64,000 bases of DNA from Tretioscincus oriximinensis. Its lineage: Eukaryota; Chordata; Lepidosauria; Squamata; Gymnophthalmidae. The position numbers and the translations under genes were made by a program. Positions within the stretch are counted from its first letter, which is position 1, and every line of letters begins with the position of its first letter. The stretch covers positions 184,011-248,010 of the forward strand of contig JAJVDF010000970.1 in NCBI GenBank assembly GCA_022410635.1, written 5' to 3'. Below the pieces are notes generated by a model that was not told where the DNA came from, ran no database searches, and saw only the letters and a program-made list of their open reading frames with translations. Below are positions 55,368 through 64,000 of the stretch, in pieces.

Positions 55368-55640
55368 GTATATTTATTTATTTATTTATTATTTATTTGT
55401 ATTTATATCCCGCCCTATACCCTACCATAGGGTATAGGGCGGTCTACCATAGGGTGGTGCACATAGCTTTTGTTACTTTCTCCACAACAGACACCCTGTG
55501 GAGTAGGTGCAGCTGAGAGAGTTCAAAGAATTGTGACTGGCCCAAGGTCACCCAGCTGGCTTCATGGAGGAGTGGGGAATCGAACTGNGAGACTACCAGA
55601 TAAGAGTCCCACACTCCAACCACAACACCAAAATGGCTCT
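55368..55640 (-). mobile_element. tRNA-derived SINE, type S1
   Basis: (TTTA)n tail at left, 'TGTATTTATATCCCGCCCTA', then 'CTTTCTCCACAACAGACACC', 'AGTGGGGAATCGAACTG' (B box in reverse) and 'AAGAGTCCCACACTCCAACC' (A-box region in reverse). It carries an unusual 15-bp perfect hairpin at 55410-55442 that other copies lack. Confidence 0.9.
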
Positions 55641-55654
55641 CTATCAATTTCTAG

Positions 55655-55855
55655 CAATAAAAAAGTAGACAACATGAGCTTTCATAAACACGCCTGCTTC
55701 TTCAGATGCTGTATGATATAGCATCTGTTGAAGCAAACTTGTTTATGGAAGTTCATACTTCCAACGTTTTTCTTGTTGGTCTGTAAGGCGCTACAATATC
55801 TCCAAGCTAGTTGTCTTGGACCCAGACTAACACAGTTACTTCTTAGAAATCCAGC
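55655..55855. mobile_element. repeat P, older head-to-head pair
   Basis: Left arm in reverse ('GAGCTTTCATAAACACGCCT', CTTCTTCAGATGC) meets a right arm ('GCATCTGTTGAAGCAAACTT', 'TTCTTGTTGGTCTGTAAGGC', 'CCCAGACTAACACAGTTACT') across 11 bases. The arms are diverged, so this is older than the copy at 49783. A further P scrap follows at 55880-55975. Confidence 0.75.
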
Positions 55856-56225
55856 ATTATGAAAGCATCAAAATTAGTTGAACGGAGAGGAAATCTAGCA
55901 ACCTCTTTGGCACGCTTATGCTGTCTACCTTTTTCTTATTAGTCTCAAAGGTGCTTCATGANCCCTTGCTAGAAATTTGAATGAAAACATCATGCAACAC
56001 TTGATTCCTATTGGAATGTAACCAGACCACATAGATCATCTTTTATGGAACCAACGAAACTTATACACTAAACTCAGTTGCTTTCAGATTGACATTTAGT
56101 TACATTAATTTTGAAAGAGAACTGATGAAAATTAATACAAAACCTAATTGTTATTAGAGTAATTTCCAATAGAGCTATAAAATATGAATGGCTAAAAGTT
56201 TACAAGAAACAATGGACAAAAGTAC

Positions 56226-57206
56226 AGTTTTCACAGGCTCAGTAATGCATTTTAGGTATCTGAAGTGCTCTGGGGTCATGGTTACTCCTGCTTGTCAGGT
56301 GGGAACAGACATGGATAGTGAAGAAGAACTGCAAGAGGAAGAGCAGGCAGTGCAAGCAACAGCTGAAGATCTCAAGGAAGCTAACAAGGAAAGACATAGG
56401 CTGCATCCATAAACATATTGACATCTGCTGAGGAGCGCAGGTGTAAAACCGGCTTTGCATTAAGTCTGACTAGGTCTGCTGGACTCTCCTCCAACTAGCA
56501 ATCGCAACCCTCCACCTCTGCAAATCAAGCTGGGCAGAAGGAAGGCTTGTCGTGGCCAATAAGGGCCGGTGCTTCCTTCTTCCCTCCCACCTATGACGGC
56601 CGCTGCGCTTTGCGTGTAGATGGCCGTCCTCCCACAACAAAAGAAAAGGGCACTTTTTAGCCCCGAGTGTGGATGCAGCCATAGCTGAAGAGGATGCAAT
56701 TGAACTTAGGTGAGAGTCTTGAGAAAGCACAGCTGCGTCGCTCACAGAACGGTGTACAGTCTATGTGCACAGGCTGTGAAGATATTTACCAGATAGAAGA
56801 TATTCCTTCTAACTGAGAAGTTTTGCTGGGAACAATTTGGATCATACCTAGCTTTTGACCTGTATCTATGTGACTCTCTGGTGCCCTTCTGGACTGGCTT
56901 TAGACTATACCACCACTTTGATTTTCCTTCTGATTCCTGTTGTATGTTTTCTAAATGTGTTATTGCTATTCAGTTTTTGTAAAACTTACAGGCTTGAAAG
57001 CAAGCTTCCTTTGTTTCTCAGCATTAAGCTGTTGGCTAGAAGGGGCACTTACATCTCCCTTCCACAGCAAGGTAATCCAATACCCTGCTTCTTGGGATTG
57101 TGTTTTTGGTGTGTTGCTAGGCAACAGTGTTTGGAAATCACTGAGATGTGAGCCTATGAACAGATTAATAGATCCTTAAAACACATTACTGAACCTGTGC
57201 AATAAG
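56226..57206. mobile_element. ~1-kb terminal-inverted-repeat element, family F
   Basis: The left end 'TTTTCACAGGCTCAGTAATG' followed by CATTTTAGG pairs with the right end 'CATTACTGAACCTGTGCAAT' preceded by TTAAAACA: ~34 bases with few mismatches. No transposase is evident. Family E element E1 is nested inside. Superfamily unknown; the exact outer border and target duplication are unclear. Confidence 0.65.
56399..56680. mobile_element. family E element E1, nested in F
   Basis: 282 bp from GGCTGCATCCA to TGGATGCAGCC, perfect 11-bp inverted ends. Borders read CATAG|GCTGC and GCAGC|CATAG, giving either a 5-bp duplication (CATAG) or a shorter one, depending on where the end is set. GC-rich interior, no coding frame. 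Confidence 0.75.
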
Positions 57207-58369
57207 ATCCAAAAGCAAATGTATTATTTTTAATGCTGTGTAGATTTTTTAAAAGTAGTTCAGCCAATTTGATTTTTTAAGAAAACACAAAAGAACAAAA
57301 GGGATTCTATCTGGTGAATATCCACCTACCATATAAAAAACTTCTTTTTACACCTGGGAACCACAAGTGCAAGTGATATATTTAAGTGCATATTTAGTGT
57401 ATTTAGTGTACAGGGATGTATATTTTCCAATTCTGGAAGTTGTATGAATTCATCCTGATCAACAATCAGTTTAAAATTAGTCATTGATCAATCTTGACAA
57501 TACCAATAGCTGTAACTGATCCTTTCCACACTAGGCTTTTACCTAGTTATTATACCTTCGTGAGTATAATCTATACTCCAGAGTTAACAGTTTAACAGAA
57601 CCAGGTTAAAAGAACAGTAGGTTAAAGCAACTGTTCCCAATCTATCTTGCACTATGAAACAGTATCATACAAGAAAAACTTTCCATGGATCAGAGGGCGG
57701 CATATGGGGGCAGAAGTGAGGAAAGAATTATGCAGAAATGATAATTTTTCAAAATAAAAAACCCTGTAGTCAACAAAATGGAAATAAAATGGCAATGTTT
57801 TTATTCTTTCTGTGCAGCCCAATACTGGTTTGTGGCCCAGGAACTGTAGATCACTGTTTTAAAGGACTTTGCATACAGTGTTTCTTTCTTTGCATACAGT
57901 GTTCATTCTACATACTTTCTTATTATCAGACTGATTGCACGAGTATTAATGAGATCTTGTCATGCCTGCATACAGAGAGAAACCTCCAATAAGAAGGAGA
58001 GGCTAGTAAGCACCCACAACCACAGAGACACATTCGTNCATATTCCAGGCTTTCCCGGTATTTTTTCCTAAATGGGATCTTGTTCTAAGAACTTTTACTG
58101 TATGGAAAAAATAGCTCTGATTCTCATATTTCATGTGTATGTTTCATCTTACAGAAATGCTAATGTTAATATTACAAATATACAGAAGGAAATAACTGAT
58201 GACAGAATATTAGCTGCAAAAGAAGTCATAGTGTTTAGGATGGAAAGATCAAAAGAAGTGGCCGCTTCAGAGACTGCATTATACGGTCTCACAAACTTAG
58301 TTTACGTTANTGTAAAATCAAGATGAAAGCAGGAAATTGTGGGGAAAGAAACAATTAGAAGAGGAATTT
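57207..58369. other. unassigned sequence
   Basis: A ~17-base block (TTTGCATACAGTGTT type) is duplicated at 57867-57903. Otherwise nothing recognised. Confidence 0.4.
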
Positions 58370-58612
58370 GGTACCGGTTAAGAATTATTTTTATAATCAA
58401 CTTCCAATTGCAATTATGGGGGGGATAGTCTGGACGATGGGGAGGGTTGGTGGGAGGTTACATTATGGATTAAATTGTATGTTATATGTGTTGGTGTTTG
58501 TTTGAGGATTATGATAAGACATGATATCTGTTGATCATTATAGTCTGTATTGTATTCTTTATTCCTGGCAACATATTTCAATTATCTTGTTCCATAACTA
58601 TAATAAAAGAAA
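58370..58612 (+). mobile_element. possible L1 3' UTR
   Basis: A G-rich stretch (GGGGGGGATAGTCTGG, GGGGAGGGTTGGTGGGAGG) followed by AT-rich sequence and AATAAAAGAAAA, the order found in some L1 3' UTRs. No ORF2 sequence precedes it, so this is weak. Confidence 0.3.
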
Positions 58613-58870
58613 ATCTAGCAAGGGGATTCCATAGCACTCCAGACGCTGATGAGAAAATGATAAACAGCATGAGCTTTCATAGACAAGTCTACTCCTTCAG
58701 ATGCTAGGGAACATTTACACCCTCGTATACATTACTGTTGTTATTTCCAGCACTATGAAGTCTGTCCCTTGGCAGTTGTTCCCTACACCACATGAGGAAA
58801 TAGACTTGTCTACCTCCCTTTTTCTTGTTAGTCTCTAAAGCGCTGAGATCCCCTTGTTAGATTGTCAAAC
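58613..58870. mobile_element. repeat P, head-to-head pair with ~100-bp spacer
   Basis: Left arm in reverse ('GCAAGGGGATTCCATAGCAC', 'GAGCTTTCATAGACAAGTCT', CCTTCAGATGC) and right arm ('GAGGAAATAGACTTGTCTAC', 'TTTTTCTTGTTAGTCTCTAA', 'GATCCCCTTGTTAGAT') face outward from the core side, with 58700-58790 between. Confidence 0.7.
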
Positions 58871-60714
58871 TGCTTGTCTAAGAGTCTTGAGAAGAATCTG
58901 CAATCCTAAATGTTGAATACTTTTAACTTTATTAAACTTTCTAAAAATAGGCGAAGTTTCCCAAGTCTTTGGATGCCTTAATTGATATTGATATTATTTT
59001 GGCCTCTTTCCACTTCTCAGATATTGAAGCTACAGTTAGCAACAAGATGCATTTTTAAGTGAACTGCAATTTTCATTTTTGTATCCTTTAATCGTTATTG
59101 AATGAATAGTAGTAGTGTCAACGGATTTATTTTCAACTTAGGCCAAGATCTCATTAGAGGAAAAAACAAGAGCAAATGTTGTGTGGTTTTGTGCTGGACA
59201 CATGCAGTTCCCTGGATCTAGGAGACATGACCTACCACCTAGGTCCAGGAACACTACCCCACAGGTAAGTGTGACATTGGTGCGTTCTTTTCTCCTATAA
59301 TCCATAGGGGCTCCGCTTTTGTGATGTGTCATTCACAGAACAGAGTTTGCCTTCAAAAACAACACAAGTACAGTTCATCCCAATTCGGGCTAACTGTGCT
59401 CTCGCTACAGTTTGCCCACAGCGGGAGTGCCTATGTGTGAACCCTGCCCCTGTTGATCCGGTTTCCCCTAGCCAGAATAACCTGTGGGCATTAGTGGGAG
59501 GTCTCAGGGTGTGANCTCCACTACTTCTGTCCTAACCTCCTAGGAGTAATAACACTTTGAATCTTTTGTAATTGTTGTTCGATCCCAGTTTTGTGCATAN
59601 ATCAACATATTTTCAATCATTGTTTTCTTATGGAGGATCACTATTGCACAAAAGTGGAACAGCTTCAAAGGGGGAAGAGAATTGGGTGCTGGAAGAAGAG
59701 TGGAACACAGGAAGAGGACATACCCAAATAAATGAGGAAGCCAACACGATTGTTGTGCAAACGATGAAATGGAGCTGAATCAGAGCTGGGAATGGATTAA
59801 AAGAGCAGGGTGGATTTGTATTCGCTCCTGTGGTGCCAAAACCACTTCTTTCACCACTGTGAGAACTTGGCTTTACTGGACTTTCCACCATTGTTTCTCT
59901 AGCTAATAGGAAAGGCCAATTACATTAACAGATCGTGAAAAGTACAGTGGGCAGCACATAACAGCACGGAAGAGGGTGTTCTACTGCGCTTCTTGTGTGA
60001 CCCGCCTTTTTCTAGTGTTGCTGAAGCACACCATTTTGGCACCACTCAGCATTGAAATGGCTGCCTAGAACTGCATACGAAACCCTGTTCCAAACAAAGA
60101 ACACAATAATGGTTTCTGCTTGTATGTCAATAGGATCTACCACTTCTTCTTTTGTCACCACTATTGGCACAATGCCTGGAATTCTAACCTTGAACAAAAT
60201 TAGTTCTAGTTCAAAGATCTTCCAAACTGACTCCTGAAAACAAACGTAAAGAATTTAGTAAACATAAATGGCAANTTCCCCAAAATACAAAAAGTTGTGA
60301 AAATATTTCAAGGGTGGAATTTCTCCCTAATCTATGTCACCTCATTGAAAGGCATAAGTTAAATGGCATTAAGTAAGTGTAGGAAATTTCTATCAGACAC
60401 ACAGNCACAAAGCTCCCCAAGAATGGGGAGCAGGATAAAGCCCTGAAGTATCTTTTCAACACCGAACACAATGTGGTTGGCATGTACCATTTGGGGACAT
60501 CTGTCATTGAGTACAGATTGGCTATCTGTTGTTGGCATTAAGGAAGTACTTGAGGAAACTACTGGGGAACAAGAACATTATAAGGAACAGGGTTTACGAT
60601 GAAGCAGGAGGAAACCACCAGCTACAAGAGTTTTGTAAGAAATNAGAATATGGGTTAAATATATCTATTTCAAACAAATCAGATTTCAGAAGGAGGAAAA
60701 ATATCTGAAAATAT
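58871..60714. other. unassigned sequence
   Basis: About 1.8 kb with no recognised element or exon. Confidence 0.4.
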
Positions 60715-60855
60715 GCTTTGGAAAAGACACATTTTCCTATAAATACCTGACCCTGACATTAGTCCCTCAGCATCTGAAGAAGTAGACCTGTCTACAAAAG
60801 CTTATGCCAACCACTTTTCTCAAGTTAGTCTCAAAGTGCTGCTAGCTCCTTTGGA
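60715..60855 (+). mobile_element. dispersed repeat P, copy with extended 5' side
   Basis: 'CCTATAAATACCTGACCCTG', 'ACATTAGTCCCTCAGCATCT', then the core and 'CTCAAGTTAGTCTCAAAGTG', stopping at GCTCCTTTG. Close to the copy at 6087 in reverse. In the core GAAA is AAAA, which would remove an essential hammerhead G. Confidence 0.8.
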
Positions 60856-62154
60856 AAAGCTGATAAGTACAAAATAAGTTTCCTGGGAAGTATGAATGCT
60901 GCCTTTCAAGCCTTTGTGTCACATGATATGTTTTAAACCAGTTGCAGGAAAGGAGGATAATCCAAGCATGCCAAATGACCATCAGAATCCATGTAGCACC
61001 TTCTGCTGGAATAAGGCTGGCTTTGGCTTCTCTGTTTCCCAGGCAGTCTCTGCACTAAGGCTCTCCATCTGATGATGGCATCACTTCATATTAGGTTTGG
61101 GGCTGTAAGAAAAGACTGACTTACAGCTGGCTAGCTGTTCACTGCAGGGATGCTGAACAGACCCCTGCCTCTCCCAAAGTACAAATGAAACGGTTAACAA
61201 ATGGTTTGGTAAAAATGGAAAAACTCTGCGCAGTGTGAATTTACCCAGAAAGACTAGCAAATGAACTGGTCCAAATAGGACCGATTTTTAGAGACTGTAA
61301 CAAACAGGTTAATAGCTCCAAAAACAATCCCAGAAAGGGTTGTTTCTGGGTGTCCACAGGCAACAACATCACCTTGGAAACCAGGGACCTTTCACTCTTG
61401 GGCTCCAAAGTTGGGCCAAGCTAGACTGCTTTAATGTAGACAGTCCTTGATATATGGCATGAAATTTGCTGTGAATCACTCGATGTACAGACCATCCTTA
61501 CAGTTCTTCAAACCACAGCTTTGAAGACTGAAGTATGATTTAGGTTGCTATGATTTCAAAGTGTTGAAAAGAGTTGATAGTGATTTCTTTCCTCCCCCTC
61601 CCCCCACAATCCTAAAACAAGAAGTCATTAATCATCTGCAAGAAAGATGTGCAGAAGCCCTTCATTGTGTCATGTGTAGTTAAACTGCACTATAAAATTC
61701 AGGCATGGGTGAGATTCACCAACTTGAGTAGCTTCAAAAATAACTGGGCAAATGTGTGGAGCATAAAGGTATCCATCTTGATGGTTGAATATATTTGCCT
61801 TTAGTGTTGAAAGCAATGTGCCTTTAAAACCCAGGATTTAGAAGACGGTAACCAAGGCATGTGCTGTTGTGCTTGCTTTTAAGCAGTTTATTAACAGGAA
61901 ACTACAAGAATAAGCTGTTGGCCTAGATGGGCTATTTGTTTAATCCAGCAGGGAATTTCTTATGTTCTTGCATATTTATGTTTTTATGACTCACAGAACC
62001 TCTGCTAGGTTAGTGCTACATATTTACACTTTTTCATGTGTTATATTCTTAACTGTTATACATTAGGAATACAGATTTCAAGTAAAATGAAANAAAGTCA
62101 GTTCTTCAGTATCATTCCACACATAAATAATAGGCAATTTCTTTTCTCTGAACT
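60856..62154. other. unassigned sequence
   Basis: No element or gene recognised. Confidence 0.4.
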
Positions 62155-62295
62155 GCAACCGACTTCTTCAGATGCACTGTTGTTTGCACTCTTCAGAGAG
62201 TCTGAAGAAACAGACTTGCCCACAACAGCTCATGCTGTCTACCCTTTTCTGTTTCGTCTCTAAAATGCCACAAGACCTGCTTGCTAGATTTTTCC
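62155..62295. mobile_element. dispersed repeat P, head-to-head scrap
   Basis: 'GACTTCTTCAGATGCACTG' (reverse core) is followed by 'GAGTCTGAAGAAACAGACTT', 'CAGCTCATGCTGTCTACCCT', 'GTTTCGTCTCTAAAATGCCA' and 'GACCTGCTTGCTAGATTTTT' (forward arm). Diverged. Confidence 0.65.
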
Positions 62296-63611
62296 ACTTG
62301 AGTTTTATTAAGCTATATACCACAATCTGGTGTTCTGGANAGAAAGTACAATTAAGGTCTTTTCATTTCGGTGCTCCTAGGGTGGAGGATATGCTTTATG
62401 TTCCTCACACTGGTCAGAGTGTTGGAATGGTAAATGGTTGTGGAAAGCTTTAATAGACTGNGTTTATGCGCTCCACCCTACCTTCAGTCCAGTGGGAAAC
62501 AATGAGATCAAGTAAACTGCTGATTTCTGCAGCCCCTTGAATGGCCTCTGAGAAGATCCTGAGCATAAACACTGAACTGGTGAGCAAAAGTCTACTGGTT
62601 CAATATGGGGCCATAACTAGGCCTCATGGCACATGGGGCAAAGGAATCTGATGCTTCCCTTCTTTAATCACACTGTACACTGGATCAGAGTTGATGCACA
62701 TGGGCTTGTTAGTGATCCTTAAAATCATGCCAGTTGGACAAAGGTTGGCAGCCCTAGCTCCAGCACCTTAACACTGCCACACAGCTCAGGGATTCTTTCC
62801 AATTCGTTTTCCCATAGTTGCAAACCTGGTTCAATATGCTCTTTGCCCAGAGTGGTGGCAGTTATGCAAACATCACGCTTGAGCAGAAGCAATAAATAAT
62901 ATGAACTATAGAGCATTTATAGTTCATGTTATTTATGGCAGTAGATCAACTTTAACATACAGTACATACTCTGCCTTTGCGCAAACATACATACCTGTTA
63001 CCACATGAGATTAGCAAATCTTACCGGGGTTGCCAAATAATAATCAAATTAGTTAGACACACATGATATTTATTGGCCATATTTTTTTAGCTTTTTGTAT
63101 TTGCCAAGATCCCCGCAAAGCCCAAATTTAGTCTGTCTTAATTATTTGGCGACTCTGATTAGCAATCACAGTATACATATTACTTTTCTTTGAAAAAGTT
63201 TAAATGGAGCCCTATGCTTCCTTCAGGTGAAAGACGTACATAAAGCTTCATAAATCCTTAAACACAGAGAGAACACAACCAGAGAACAGAAGCTGCGAAT
63301 GTTGAAATCCACAGTGGCACTAAGCAGCGATTTTCCTCTCCAGTCCTTGCCACTAATGTAATTATTTCATCTTTTACATGTAGTGCCCTACTATTAGTGT
63401 AGACTAACAAAGCTGCCACACACTGCACAAATGAGATAATTGCTGCATTATTTAAGAATCTATTAAGAACCACAATATTGCTATACATTAGTTAGAAATT
63501 GGTCAGGTGTCTCATTAGGTTCATACTAAATGCTGCTGTGAACACACTAATGTTACAAATGCAGTTACAGGGCATTAAAACAAAGGGCATCTCTTCACAA
63601 AAAGAAAGGTA
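62296..63611. other. unassigned sequence
   Basis: No element or exon recognised. Confidence 0.4.
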
Positions 63612-64000
63612 CACTGCTCAAACAAATAAAGGGAACACTCAAATAACACATCCTAGATCTGAATGAATGAAATATTCTCATTNAATACTTTNTTCTGTAC
63701 AAAGTTGAATGTGTTGACAACAAAAGCACATAAAAATCATCAATGGAAATCAAATTCATTAACCAATGGAGGCCTGAATTTGGAGTCACATACAAAAGTA
63801 AAGTTGAAAAACACACTACAGGCTGATCCAACCTTGCTTCAAACAAGTCAAAATGAGGCTCAGTATTGTGTGTGGCCAACATGTGCCCGTATGACCTCCC
63901 TACAATGCTTGGGCATGCTCCTGATGTGGTTGTGGATGGTCTCCTGAGGGATCTCCTCCCAGATCTGGACTAAAGCATCTGCCAACTCCTGGACCGTCTG
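63612..64000 (-). mobile_element. Tc1-like DNA transposon, cut by window end
   Basis: Starts at CACTGCTCAAACAAATAAAG directly after TA (63610-63611), a Tc1/mariner terminus and target. After ~250 bases of AT-rich subterminal sequence, the transposase C-terminus reads inward on the minus strand. I recall a very similar family from fish and other vertebrates, where the end reads CACTGCTCAAAAAAATAAAG. The other terminus lies beyond 64000. Confidence 0.88.
63860..64000 (-). CDS. Tc1-like transposase, C-terminal 46 residues (partial)
   Basis: The transposase cuts and pastes its own element. From the window edge the minus strand reads 46 intact codons: 'QTVQELADALVQIWEEIPQE', 'TIHNHIRSMPKHCREVIRAH', 'VGHTQY', stop TGA at 63860-63862. 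The 'LVQIWEEIPQETIHNHIRSM' stretch and the 'GHTQY' end are typical of the C-terminus after the last catalytic acidic residue. The DDE core and DNA-binding domain are outside the window, so activity cannot be judged. Confidence 0.88.
   Translation of the reverse strand, partial: QTVQELADALVQIWEEIPQETIHNHIRSMPKHCREVIRAHVGHTQY

Noticed and set aside
1..64000. Isolated single N calls as a biological signal
   Set aside because: They are scattered through all sequence classes and look like consensus ambiguities or masking, not structure.

Overview
This is vertebrate nuclear DNA, most likely from a squamate reptile (lizard or snake; species not determinable here). The evidence is the repeat mix: a nearly intact L1 next to abundant CR1 with two kinds of 3' end, at least two families of tRNA-derived SINEs with good A and B boxes, many short hAT-like elements with 8-bp target duplications, a Tc1-like element, and relics of tyrosine-recombinase (Ngaro-like) and L2 elements. 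An L1 this fresh argues against a bird. The DNA is AT-rich and carries many isolated N calls. I find no complete host gene. The window reads as intergenic or deep intronic sequence built from layers of transposable elements. Family names come from protein motifs and remembered consensus sequences, not from searches.

Layout. 0-9 kb: CR1 3' fragments, two copies of an unnamed dispersed repeat (here 'G'), a first hAT-like element (3.66-4.20 kb), and an odd locus at 7.67-8.2 kb where a 79-bp segment with splice signals on both strands sits between a pyrimidine and a purine tract. 9-18 kb: a probable solo LTR, SINEs, more G copies, and a foldback hAT-like element (15.1-15.7 kb). 18-31 kb: a CR1 relic (18.1-19.5 kb), the best-preserved element (an L1 on the minus strand, 21.5-25.1 kb, with one in-frame stop between its two ORF2 halves), two tRNA-SINEs, and a 2-kb minus-strand CR1 whose ORF1 joins directly to reverse transcriptase.

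31-39 kb: SINEs, small hAT-like elements, CR1 tails, a GC-rich foldback element, an L2 piece, then an Ngaro-like relic in which tyrosine-recombinase and SGNH-hydrolase motifs are still legible. 40.9-41.4 kb: a long purine-only tract. 42-46.2 kb: a cluster of seven non-autonomous hAT-like elements, one inserted in an older L1. 47-58 kb: a CR1 relic, a perfect 168-bp palindrome with a 13-bp target duplication, SINEs, a mariner/pogo-like element with internal 42-bp tandem repeats, and a ~1-kb terminal-inverted-repeat element with another element nested inside. 58-64 kb is mostly unassigned and ends inside a Tc1-like transposon.

The most interesting thread is a dispersed family ('P', about ten copies) whose core has the arrangement of a small type-I hammerhead ribozyme, and whose copies are repeatedly joined head-to-head at that core. 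Long target duplication, hammerhead-like core and inverted organisation together suggest a Penelope-like or otherwise retrotransposed origin.
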